38,886 nt of DNA from Lachnospiraceae bacterium (lineage in GTDB: Bacteria; Bacillota; Clostridia; Lachnospirales; Lachnospiraceae), in the NCBI GenBank assembly GCA_910574715.1, contig CAJTCH010000047.1:1-38886 (forward strand), given 5' to 3'. The stretch's first letter is position 1, and each line of letters starts with the position of its first letter. Positions 31,109 through 38,886 of this stretch are shown one piece after another. The translations under genes were made by a program, and so were the position numbers. The notes below the pieces were generated by a model. It saw only the letters and a list, made by a program, of their open reading frames with translations. It was not told the origin of the DNA and did not search any database.

Positions 31109-32350
31109 ATGGCAAAAGCAAGAAAAGATAACAAGGGCAGGGCTTTGAGGAAAGGGGAAAGCCAACGGACAGAGGATATGAGGTATATGTATACATATAC
31201 GGATCCTTATGGAAAAAGACGGTATATTTACGCAAATGATCTGCGGACGCTACGTGAAAAAGAGGATAAGCTGCTGAAAGACCAGCTTGACGGCTTGGAT
31301 GTCTATGCCGCAGGAAATGCAGACCTGAATTTTGTCTTTGACCGTTACATATCAACAAAGACAGACTTGCGGAAAACAACATATACGAATTACAAATACA
31401 TGTATGACCATTTCGTGAGGGAAGAATTTGGAAAACGGAAGATAGGGGAGATCAAGTATTCAGATGTATTGTATTTTTATTATCATCTGCTGAATGAGAA
31501 GAATCTGCAGATCAATACATTGGAAACCATCCATACGGTGCTGCATCCGACATTCCAACTTGCAGTCCGGGATGCGATCATCCGTGTCAATCCCAGTGAT
31601 GGCGCTATGGCACAAGTCAAGAAGAAACCGGGCAGGAACCACGGTGTCAGACATGCATTGACGTTAGAGCAGCAGAGGGCATTTATGGAATACACCAGGA
31701 ACAATCCAATATATTGCCATTGGTTGCCTTTATTTACAGTATTGCTTGGAACAGGCGGGCGAATTGGAGAGATTATTGGATTAAGGTGGAAAGATCTGGA
31801 TTTTGAGAATAGGACAATAAGTATTAACCACAGTATTGTGTACTATCCAATGGATGGCGCAAAAAAGCGACGGAGCGTTTTTCAGGTGTCCTTACCAAAG
31901 ACGGAAGCCGGTATCCGGGTAATTCCGATGATGGATGCGGTGTATGATGCTTTTCAGGAGGAACACGAAGCACAGAAAGAGAATGGGTTCAACTGCACGG
32001 AGATTGATGGAATGACAGGATTTGTGTTCTGCAACCGTTTTGGGAACGTACATAATCCTCAGACAGTCAACCGGACGATTCGGCGTATTTCAGAGAATTA
32101 TAATGCGGAGGAAGTGTTGAAAGCGAAAAGAGAGAAAAGGCAGCCGGTTTTATTGCCGCATTTCTCCTGCCACCATTTGAGGCATACCTTTTGCACAAGG
32201 TTCTGCGAACAGGAAACCAATATCAAGGTAATCCAGTCCATTATGGGCCATGCGAACATAGAAACCACGATGGATATATATGCCGAAGTGACAGATATGA
32301 AAAAAACGGAATCAATGAAGAATTTAGCACAAAAATACGATGTATTTTAG
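31109..32350 (+). CDS. int: Tn916-type tyrosine integrase
   Basis: A 413-residue site-specific recombinase, close to the ~405 residues of Tn916 Int. Start 31109 (MAKARKDNKG) has AAAGGAG 5 nt upstream; the longer frame from 31064 lacks one. An N-terminal AP2-like arm-binding domain (~30-75, YTYTDPYGKRRYIYANDLRTL) and a SAM-like core-binding domain precede the catalytic domain. Catalytic residues: R218 (GTGGRIGEI), H355/R358/H359 (HHLRHTF) and nucleophile Y391 (TTMDIYAEV). It integrates and excises the ICE. The gene looks intact, so the element may still move. Confidence 0.93.
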   Translation: MAKARKDNKGRALRKGESQRTEDMRYMYTYTDPYGKRRYIYANDLRTLREKEDKLLKDQLDGLDVYAAGNADLNFVFDRYISTKTDLRKTTYTNYKYMYDHFVREEFGKRKIGEIKYSDVLYFYYHLLNEKNLQINTLETIHTVLHPTFQLAVRDAIIRVNPSDGAMAQVKKKPGRNHGVRHALTLEQQRAFMEYTRNNPIYCHWLPLFTVLLGTGGRIGEIIGLRWKDLDFENRTISINHSIVYYPMDGAKKRRSVFQVSLPKTEAGIRVIPMMDAVYDAFQEEHEAQKENGFNCTEIDGMTGFVFCNRFGNVHNPQTVNRTIRRISENYNAEEVLKAKREKRQPVLLPHFSCHHLRHTFCTRFCEQETNIKVIQSIMGHANIETTMDIYAEVTDMKKTESMKNLAQKYDVF

Positions 32351-32432
32351 GAAAGAGTCCTTGGGTGGGCTCATGTAACAAAAAAGAGTTTTTGCAACAA
32401 AATTGCAACGAATTTTGAAATGACAGTGCATA

Positions 32433-32660
32433 ATAATGCGTGATAATGCATTGATGCAAACTGTTGGAAAAGGCGTAAATACGGGATAATACATGATAAT
32501 GCTTGAACCTGAATATTATTCCCGACGATGAAGTCGTTAGAGAAATAAATGCAGTAAAATCAAGGCTTTCGAGTCTTCGATAGAAAAAAGTACAGCAAAA
32601 GTACAGCAAATTTCGAGCCGATAATACCCGATAGCACTGAATAATACGGGATACGGCAGA
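32433..32660. repeat. Helically phased ATAAT repeats near the ICE end
   Basis: ATAAT-type pentamers recur at 10-bp intervals in three groups: 32433 and 32443; 32486 and 32496; 32621, 32631 (ATAGC), 32641 and 32651 (ATACG). They lie just after the integrase gene, where arm-type sites of Tn916-like integrases are expected. Presence of the repeats is certain; binding by Int or Xis is inferred. Confidence 0.55.
32586..32607. repeat. Perfect 11-bp tandem repeat
   Basis: AAAAGTACAGC occurs twice head to tail (32586-32596, 32597-32607), between the second and third groups of phased ATAAT repeats. It may be part of the attachment region of the ICE. Confidence 0.6.
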
Positions 32661-32708
32661 TAAAGCAGTACCAAGCAGCAGGAAAGAAAAATAGATATTG
32701 CGCTTATT

Positions 32709-32752
32709 GAGAGCCGCTTTTCTAAGAGAAATCTTGGAAGAGTGGCTCTTTT
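32709..32752 (+). terminator. Terminator before the SymE-parAB operon
   Basis: AGAGCCGCT (32710-32718) pairs with AGTGGCTCT (32741-32749), with one G-U pair, and TTTT follows. Its interior can fold as TTTCT-aag-AGAAA. It could end transcripts leaving the integrase, or belong to the flanking DNA. Confidence 0.6.
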
Positions 32753-32838
32753 CGTTTAGGCGATTGTCCGGGGAACCTTCAGAGGGCAAGTGCGATGCAC
32801 AAAGTTTCACAGATTCAATGAACAAGGAGGCAACGAAC

Positions 32839-33102
32839 ATGGCATTTAAGAAGATTAGAAACATGAAGGTTTACGAGCAGTCGGGATATCACTACAAAAG
32901 TACTCCGACAATCATGCTCAAAGGACAGTGGCTCAATGAACTTGGATTCGGCTACGGAACGCCGATTTGCGTAGAGTGCAGCGGTGGAAAGCTGGTTATC
33001 ACAAGGGCTGATGAAATCGAGACCACATTCAGGGAAATCGGAACGGAACCTGTAATGTGCGTGGCTGAAAGTGCTTCAGAGTACGGAAGGAGGGATGCGT
33101 AA
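32839..33102 (+). CDS. SymE-like small protein (AbrB/SpoVT-fold toxin family)
   Basis: An 87-residue protein with AAGGAGG 8 nt before ATG 32839. RNMKVYEQSGYHYKSTPTIMLKGQWLNELGFGYGTPICVECSGGKLVITRAD matches the SymE family: a beta-rich core with the PxIxLKGxWL segment and a terminal KLVITR. Known: E. coli SymE is an SOS-induced type I toxin held down by an antisense RNA, but relatives in Firmicutes mobile elements have unclear roles. Its stop overlaps parA by one base, so it is the first gene of the partition operon. No antisense promoter was recognised. Confidence 0.75.
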   Translation: MAFKKIRNMKVYEQSGYHYKSTPTIMLKGQWLNELGFGYGTPICVECSGGKLVITRADEIETTFREIGTEPVMCVAESASEYGRRDA

Positions 33103-33881
33103 TGGGCAGGATCATCATGTGTGGTTCATTTAAGGGCGGTGTTGGAAAGTCTGTTACCACCTTCAATCTGGCGTATTCACTGGCTGAAATCGGAAAAAAG
33201 GTTTTGTGTGTGGATTTTGACAGCCAGGCTAATCTCACCACCTGCTTTGGGGTAGAAGATGTTGAGATTCTTCCGGTTACTATCGGGCATCTGATGATGG
33301 CTGAGATTGAGGATGAAGCTCTGCCTGAGACAGTTGAATATATCCATAGCAGGAATGGCGTGGATTTTATACCGTCTTCGATGGTTATTTCGGCGGTGGA
33401 CAGCAAACTGAGACTTGAGATGGGAGCTGAAGGAATGCTTTCAAGGATCTTGGAACCGCTGAGAGATTCATACGATTATATTATTTTGGACACTTGCCCG
33501 TCTTTGGGAGCTTTGACCATAAATGCGCTTGCGGCGGCTGATGAAGTAATCATTACGGTGAATCCTCAGCTTCTTGCAATGATGGGTTTGCAGGATTTTC
33601 TGAAGACGGTAGGGAAGATCAAAAGCCGTATCAATAACCGGCTCAGTGTTTCGGGGATTCTGCTTACGATGTGCGATTCAAGGACAAATCTTTGCAAGGT
33701 TATTTCTGAAGAGGTGGCTGAGACCTTCCAGAATCAGATCCGGATTTTTGACAGCCGGATACCTACAACGGTGAAGGTTGGTGAGTCTGTTTATTACAGT
33801 GAGCCTCTAATTGAGTATGCACCGGGAAATGGAGCCTGTGAGGCTTACCGGATGCTGGCAAAGGAGGTGGCTAGCGCATGA
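33102..33881 (+). CDS. parA: ParA-type partition ATPase
   Basis: A 259-residue deviant Walker ATPase. KGGVGKS at 11-17 contains both conserved lysines; VDFDSQANLTTCFG and DYIILDTCPSLGALT are the A' and B motifs. It drives segregation of a plasmid or of an excised mobile element together with the ParB encoded directly downstream (4-nt overlap). The short N-terminus, without a DNA-binding extension, fits the type Ib/Soj-like class. Confidence 0.9.
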   Translation: MGRIIMCGSFKGGVGKSVTTFNLAYSLAEIGKKVLCVDFDSQANLTTCFGVEDVEILPVTIGHLMMAEIEDEALPETVEYIHSRNGVDFIPSSMVISAVDSKLRLEMGAEGMLSRILEPLRDSYDYIILDTCPSLGALTINALAAADEVIITVNPQLLAMMGLQDFLKTVGKIKSRINNRLSVSGILLTMCDSRTNLCKVISEEVAETFQNQIRIFDSRIPTTVKVGESVYYSEPLIEYAPGNGACEAYRMLAKEVASA

Positions 33882-34867
33882 AGGCTGATGCACCGAAAAG
33901 GAAGATATTTAATGATGCGGTTGACCTGCTCTCCACGGGGGAGCAGGCAGCTACCGGCAGCGGTGTGGAGATGTTGGATATCGATGCGATAAAACCGTTT
34001 CGGCATCATCCCTTCCACCTATATGAAGGGGAACGGCTGAACGATATGGTCGAAAGCATTAAGGAACACGGTGTTCTGAATCCCGTGATCGTGCGGAAAA
34101 TGCACTATGGATATGAAATGCTTTCCGGTCATAACAGACAGAATGCTGCAAAGTTGGCAGGGCTGAAGGTGATACCGGCATTTGTGAAAGTGGATCTGCC
34201 GGATGAAGATGCTTATGTTTATGTGATCGAGACAAATCTGATGCAACGGTCTTTTACAGATCTGTCGATATCGGAAAAGGCAGCGGTGCTGGCAGAACGG
34301 TATGACAAGGTTCTCTATCAGCGCAAGAGGGATGAAATCGTTGCGGAATTAAAGGCTTTGGAAAATCCAATGGATGCTGAGACTGAAAAAGGTGGACATG
34401 ATGTCCACCTTTCGAAGAACCGCGATAACCTGGGCGATGAATATGGGCTTTCAGGGCGGCATGTGGCAAGGCTGATGCGTATAAATCAGTGTTTGCCCGA
34501 AATAAAGGAAATGCTTGATCAGGGCAAAATGCAGCTTACGGCGGCGGTTCAGCTTTCCTATCTGCCGGAACAGGGGCAGCGGATGGCTTTGGAAGTATCA
34601 GAGAAATCAGGCATCGGCATTACCGAGAGGATTGCAAAAGAAATCCGGAAAGCTAAGATGACAGAAAAAGATATAAGAGAGGCTATCGTGGGCCCGGATC
34701 CCGAAATCAATAAACTGACGGGAGAACCGATTAAGCATGAAGAGAAGCCAAAACCCATAAGGTTATCTGGTGAGCTCAGGGCAAAGTATTTTACAAACAC
34801 GAATCCCAAAGAGGTTGAAAGGATCGTAGATAAGGCACTGGCTGCATGGTTCAAGAAACAGAGGTGA
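33878..34867 (+). CDS. parB: ParB-type centromere-binding protein
   Basis: A 329-residue protein. The N-domain has the ParB CTP-binding core (IKPFRHHPF, HGVLNPVIVRK, SGHNRQNAAKLAGL, then VIETNLMQRSFTDLSISEKA), where GHNR replaces the commoner GHRR. A helix-turn-helix region follows (LGDEYGLSGRHVARLMRINQCLPEI). The C-terminal part is unlike chromosomal ParB dimer domains. It overlaps parA by 4 nt. Between the two halves the reading frame passes through a perfect 25-bp palindrome. Confidence 0.9.
   Translation: MKADAPKRKIFNDAVDLLSTGEQAATGSGVEMLDIDAIKPFRHHPFHLYEGERLNDMVESIKEHGVLNPVIVRKMHYGYEMLSGHNRQNAAKLAGLKVIPAFVKVDLPDEDAYVYVIETNLMQRSFTDLSISEKAAVLAERYDKVLYQRKRDEIVAELKALENPMDAETEKGGHDVHLSKNRDNLGDEYGLSGRHVARLMRINQCLPEIKEMLDQGKMQLTAAVQLSYLPEQGQRMALEVSEKSGIGITERIAKEIRKAKMTEKDIREAIVGPDPEINKLTGEPIKHEEKPKPIRLSGELRAKYFTNTNPKEVERIVDKALAAWFKKQR
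34388..34412. repeat. Perfect 25-bp palindrome inside parB
   Basis: AAAGGTGGACAT (34388-34399), a single central G, and its exact reverse complement (34401-34412). It lies in codons for the KGGHDVHLS segment between the CTPase and HTH domains. It could be a centromere-like site bound by ParB itself or an mRNA hairpin. The palindrome is certain; the role is not. Confidence 0.6.
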
Positions 34868-35145
34868 TGCGGATGTTCAGTCGGGAAGAGTTAAAGTCAG
34901 TAGATTCAAGGTATTTCAATATTATCACAGTGGATGATTACGACGTGACCATTCAGAGCAGGAACACGGGGCATTACTGGTATCTGCATTCCACCGATGT
35001 TCCGGGGGATACGGCGTGTATCATCTTCCATAAACATAAATACAGCCATCCCTACCACCAGCACGGGCGTGGAAATAGCCTAAGACAGGCGATTCGGAGC
35101 ATACAGAGCCATGACCGGTGGCAAATGAATGAGAGGAATAGATAA
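34867..35145 (+). CDS. Small conserved-type protein after parB
   Basis: A 92-residue protein whose ATG overlaps the parB stop (TGATG), so it is translationally coupled. ATG 34873 is an alternative start with better spacing to GAGGTG. It has an aromatic and His-rich core (FNIITVDDYDVTIQSRNTGHYWYLHST, then IIFHKHKYSHPYHQHGRG) and ends with a helical AIRSIQSHDRWQM. The histidine cluster could bind metal, but no family is recognised. It is the last gene of the symE-like/parA/parB operon. Confidence 0.65.
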   Translation: MRMFSREELKSVDSRYFNIITVDDYDVTIQSRNTGHYWYLHSTDVPGDTACIIFHKHKYSHPYHQHGRGNSLRQAIRSIQSHDRWQMNERNR

Positions 35146-35166
35146 AATCTTACAGATAGGTTTTAG

Positions 35167-35204
35167 GGGCGTTCAGCACGAGACTGTGTTGGATGCCCTT
35201 TTTT
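35167..35204 (+). terminator. Terminator of the partition operon
   Basis: GGGCGTTCAGCAC (35167-35179) pairs with GTGTTGGATGCCC (35186-35198) over 13 bp with three G-U pairs and a 6-nt loop, followed by six T residues. Confidence 0.85.
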
Positions 35205-35372
35205 ACGTATGACCAAGAAAAAAACCAAACCGCAACATTTTATACCCAAAATCGGAAGAATGTGCTATACTATACTGTGGTGGATTATAGACAGGTGTTA
35301 TTGAGTACGGTTCGGCATATATGGCTGGCAAACAAGCGACAAACACCGTTGTTTAAACGTTCGGGAGGGCCT

Positions 35373-35582
35373 ATGAGCGTATCCTACAAGAAATTATTCA
35401 AGCTACTGATTGATAAAGACTTGAAGAAAAAAGATCTGAGAGAGATGGCTGGCATAGGAAACAGTACTATGACCAAGCTAGCTAATAATGAGAATGTGAC
35501 CATGGAAGTTATGGCCAAGATTTGCAGTGCATTGGATTGCAAAATTGACGACGTGGTAGAAATTCTCCCAGATGAGAAATAA
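35373..35582 (+). CDS. Small XRE/YozG-type transcriptional regulator
   Basis: A 69-residue helix-turn-helix protein. Start 35373 has GGGAGG 4-5 nt upstream; the frame continues to 35193 without a ribosome binding site. MSVSYKKLFKLLIDKDLKKKDLREMAGIGNSTMTKLANNENVTMEVMAKICSALDCKIDDVVEI is a complete Cro/C1-type fold of the minimal YozG kind. TATACT boxes near 35267 may be its promoter. It lies 30 nt before the NERD-helicase gene. Regulation of that gene is likely but inferred; such small XRE genes commonly precede restriction or defence genes. Confidence 0.8.
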   Translation: MSVSYKKLFKLLIDKDLKKKDLREMAGIGNSTMTKLANNENVTMEVMAKICSALDCKIDDVVEILPDEK

Positions 35583-35612
35583 AGAGAACCATTTCAAAGG
35601 AGAGGCTTAAGC

Positions 35613-38600
35613 ATGGCAAAGTTTATTGGATCTGATCTCCAGAGTGATAACTGGGGGGAGGATTATTTGATAAAGAAACTGATAGAATACTTTGATGATT
35701 CTTTTGTGATATACAGGAACCGTCCTATATTTGGTGCTCAATTTGACGTATGCCTTCTTGCTCCAAAAATCGGTATCATTATTTTTGAAGTTAAGGCATG
35801 GAAACCGGACACTATAAAGGAAGTAAAGAACAGCGATTCGATTTTGATTAAGACGAAGGATGCAGAAACCGGTGAAGAGGGCGAGAGTATAGAAAACCCT
35901 ACTTCTCAGGCCAGAGGTTACGTATATAAAATGCGTAGCAAAATCCGCCAGAAGACTGGAAAAACACCATTAGTCTATGATATGGTGGCATTCCCTAATC
36001 TTTCAAAGGATGATTTTGACAGCAAAGGTATAGAAGCTGTCTGTGAATTCGAATCTACGATTTTGAGAGAAGATCTTAACTCTAAGAAAGCATTTTACGA
36101 GAAGATGAATCTTGGAATCAAAAATCATAAGGGTGCATTGAGTCATTGCGCTGATTTTACCCCTGAGTTAATGTATAGAGTTCGGCAGATATTCGAAACG
36201 GATTTGAATATTGAAGATACAACGGTAGAGAACACGGACTTGGTGAAGGATGCAGAAAGCCCTATCAAGTCGGCGTATTCTTTGTTTGCCTATATTCCGC
36301 ATTGTGACATGAATGATGACATAAAGAAAAGGCTGACTGAGGCATACAGCGTGGGAACAAAGCTTTATGTCATAACAGAAGAGCAGGGGGATTTGGCGAT
36401 AATAGCTGAAGCCATTAAGAGTGTAATCATAGAAAAAGGACTTATTGCAGATGGCTTAAATCTGAAAATCAACCTCGAAGGACAGAACAGGGAGAAGAAA
36501 GCTTTCACCGAAACAACTTTTCAGGTGTTTAATTGCGTGGCATATTCGGTGTCTCCGTTGGATATGGGTGAATCGTTATTTGTAATTAAGGACGGGAAAA
36601 ACATTTCAGAGAAACAGTTTGGGGTAATGAAACAGATTGACAGGGTGTGCAATTTCAACCTTGAACAGTACAGGATTGAGCACGCAGATTCTAGCAAGAA
36701 TATTATCGTTAAGGCGGGAGCAGGAACGGGAAAAACCTTTACGATGATTTCAAGAATCGCATACATATGTCATATCCAAAACTGCTCCATGAAGGAAATG
36801 GCAAAAAGAATTGTAATGATTACGTTCACTGATGATGCCGCTAATCAGATGGAGGATAAGATCAAGCAGCATTTCAATAATTACTATCTGCTTACGGGAG
36901 ATGGTGATTGCCTTGCTTTTATCAACCAGATAGAGGGAATGCAGATAAGCACAATTCACTCATATGCAAAGAAAATCATTTCTGTTCTTGGACTTGAATT
37001 GGGATACGGAATTGATGTATCAGTTACTTCCGGTGACTATAAGACAAAACAGATCATAGCTGATTTGGTTGACCAGTATATAGCTCAAAAACAGAAGGAT
37101 TATGGTGATTCATACGTTAAGAAACTTGGGATGCCAGTTTATCTGATTAACAAGGATATACTGAACATCCTTACAAGGCTTCATAATCAGAGTATAGATG
37201 TGAGCCAGTTGAAAGCAGATAATTTTGGAGAAATGATTTCCGGGGGAATTGATGGAGAATTTCATAAGCTCATTCAGGATATCATTCCAAACGTTGAGAT
37301 GGAATTGGACGCATATTTAAAGAAGCAGAACAAAATCCATTTGAATAATATGATGTCTACGCTTCAGTTATGCATTGAAAAGAAGGAAAATGTCGAAAGG
37401 CTTATAAAAATGCAGACTGGTAGACCGCAGTATATGTTTGTTGACGAGTTCCAGGATACTGATGATGTACAGATTGATGCCATTTCACAGATTGCAAAAT
37501 TGCTACAGTACAAGCTGTTTGTAGTAGGCGATGTAAAACAATGTATTTACAGGTTTAGGGGTGCAAAGGAGAATGCATTTAAGCAGCTAGGAGCGGATAA
37601 TAATCCTGAATGGCAAACATATTCTCTTTATAAGAATTATAGAACAGATGCTCAGTTATTAGATGTATTTCACTCAACATTCTCTGATTTGGGAAGCAGG
37701 ACAGAGGGTGGTGAACCTTTACTGATATATAAGGAAAACGGAACGGAATCCGATACAGATAGGTTGATTGGAACCCGTGATTATAATAGGGGTACTAACC
37801 AATCTGAGTTTTATAAAAAGATTTCGATTGTTGCTGAAGAAGAGAGGATTCCGGCAGTATTTGAGGAAGTAAAAAGGATAATAAAAAGAATCAAGAGCTT
37901 AGAAGAGCAAGGAGTGGTCTTATCGGACAAGGATAAAGAAATAGCTATCCTTGTAAGAGAAAACTGGCAAGCTGAATCTATTAAGCAGGTTGGAAAGAGG
38001 ATGGGCTTTGAGGTGCTTACCAATACTGGTGGTGATTTGTATATGTCAGCACCTGCTCTTGATATGCTTACTTTGGCGAATGCGCTTTTGCATTATGATG
38101 AATCAGATTATCTCTTTACATTTGTTTCGTCCAATTTCATTGGCGGCGGAATGAGTAAGTCAAGAATGTATCAGATTCGGGAAAACGATAAAAAAACCGG
38201 TTGGAAGAAATCAAAGAGTCAGGATACTTCTCAGGCAAAAGAACTACAGATGATGATAAACAGAGAATTGTCTGTTGCGGAGGGTGATCGGTGGAAAGAC
38301 TGGAATAATATCATCAGAGCTTTAAGGGTGATGCCTGTTCTGCAGGTGATGAGGAAAATATACAGTATTTTGAAGCCATGGGTAAATTATGGACAGGATA
38401 GCAAATGGAAGCAGGACAACTATCGGCTGAATGTAGATATGCTTTTTGAAGAATTGATTAAGACAGCAAACATGGATTCACTGTCTATTAATTCTCTTGT
38501 GGATATATTAACCGCTAACATAGTCAGCGTAAAAAATGTGGATAGCCGTCTTCCGGATGTGAAAGGACAGGAATATGTCATTAAGTGTGTGACCGTACAT

Positions 38601-38780
38601 AAATCAAAGGGGTTGGAATATGGATCGGTTATTTTACCTTACTGTTCAGCTGCAATCAATATTATGAAACGGTCTGATATTAATGTCTCAGTTGTGAATG
38701 AATCTGGAATAAAGGTCGGATATCAGATTAAGACAGATGATGACAGATACCAGAACGATTATTTTGACCTGAATCCGTGA
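35613..38780 (+). pseudogene. NERD-domain UvrD-like helicase, apparently 3'-truncated
   Basis: A 1055-codon frame with GGAGAGG before ATG 35613. The N-terminal NERD nuclease domain has E16, D45 (QFDVCLL) and E59-x-K61 (FEVKAW). The superfamily 1 helicase has Walker A KAGAGTGKT (~367-375), DEFQD (611-615), motif III VVGDVKQCIYRFRG (~635) and motif V HKSKGLEYG (~996). It stops at NDYFDLNP, about 50 residues after motif V and before the arginine-containing motif VI (the LYVALTRA type) needed for ATP hydrolysis. The end is therefore probably missing through truncation or a downstream insertion, and helicase activity should be lost. Known: NERD-helicases occur in DNA repair and defence contexts. 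Confidence 0.75.
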
Positions 38781-38886
38781 ACTTCGTTTAAAGTAATACT
38801 TTGGCATGCTTCTAAAATTCAATATCTTGATATATATCGGCTAAGATATGGTGCTCACCGAATAGGTGGATAATTATTGCCTTTTT
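38781..38886. other. Structured sequence at the truncation point of the helicase gene
   Basis: No gene is seen. Small inverted repeats are dense: AAAGT-aat-ACTTT near 38790, ATATCTT (38822-38828) with AAGATAT (38843-38849), and CACC-gaata-GGTG (38856-38868). This would fit the end of an inserted mobile element, but the window ends before it can be identified. Confidence 0.35.

Larger units (their letters stand above)
1..32700. mobile_element. Right-hand part of a Tn1549/Tn916-like ICE
   Basis: Seen in sequence: DarB-like methylase-helicase, ArdC/LPD protein, TTRAP, MOBP relaxase and MobC on the left; sigma factor, HTH protein, excisionase, RHH repressor and tyrosine integrase on the right; unrelated AT-rich cargo between them. 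Known: this gene set and order typify the Tn1549 branch of Tn916-like elements, where accessory genes sit between the mobilisation and integration modules. The type IV secretion genes and the left end would lie upstream of this window. The right boundary is not resolved; it should fall between the integrase stop (32350) and the next gene (32839). No duplicated att core can be identified because the left end is absent. Confidence 0.8.

Overview
The window looks like the right-hand part of a large integrative and conjugative element (ICE) from a gut-type Clostridia/Lachnospiraceae genome, followed by about 6 kb of different DNA. This rests on the gene families (MOBP-type relaxase with MobC, DarB-like methylase-helicase, ArdC/large-polyvalent protein, TTRAP, Tn916-type sigma factor, HTH protein, excisionase and tyrosine integrase), on the strong AGGAGG ribosome binding sites and TTGAnn-17-TATAAT promoters, and on a composition that shifts in blocks. 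The overall order resembles the Tn1549 branch of Tn916-like ICEs. No search could be run, so family names come from recognised motifs and architecture.

Positions 99-15830 (+ strand) carry the DNA-processing and anti-restriction block. It holds a 2200-residue methyltransferase-helicase, an 1818-residue ArdC/zincin/YodL/nucleotidyltransferase protein, a TTRAP protein, a second YodL protein, an Rpn/PD-(D/E)XK nuclease with its own promoter, and two unrecognised conserved-type proteins. The block ends at a strong terminator. Positions 15893-17933 (- strand) encode the relaxase and MobC. Positions 17934-18820 are non-coding and hold a probable oriT (clustered inverted repeats plus two perfect 19-bp tandem repeats) and a 335-bp segment bounded by inverted repeats.

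Positions 18721-29162 are cargo. The first part is a very AT-rich RiPP cluster: a radical SAM/SPASM maturase of the CcpM/CLI_3235 (ranthipeptide) type, an M16 metallopeptidase with intact HxxEH, a 60-residue precursor with five cysteines, and an ABC exporter. The second part is a VanRS-like two-component system with a FtsX-type permease and ABC ATPase, a likely sensing and self-protection module. The third part is an orphan LytTR response regulator and a small ribbon-helix-helix protein, with repeated ATGGTTA motifs around both. The cargo sits between the mobilisation and integration modules, where Tn1549 carries its vanB operon.

Positions 29338-32660 are the regulation and integration module: terminator, a leader with a tiny uORF, sigma factor, HTH protein, excisionase, a small RHH repressor under a promoter with a perfect operator-like inverted repeat, the integrase, and helically phased ATAAT repeats that may be integrase arm sites. 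The ICE right end should lie near 32350-32700. Beyond it are a SymE-like protein, ParA, ParB, a small conserved protein, a short XRE regulator, and a NERD-UvrD helicase that stops before its last helicase motif. These are probably part of a plasmid-like or second mobile element into which the ICE inserted.
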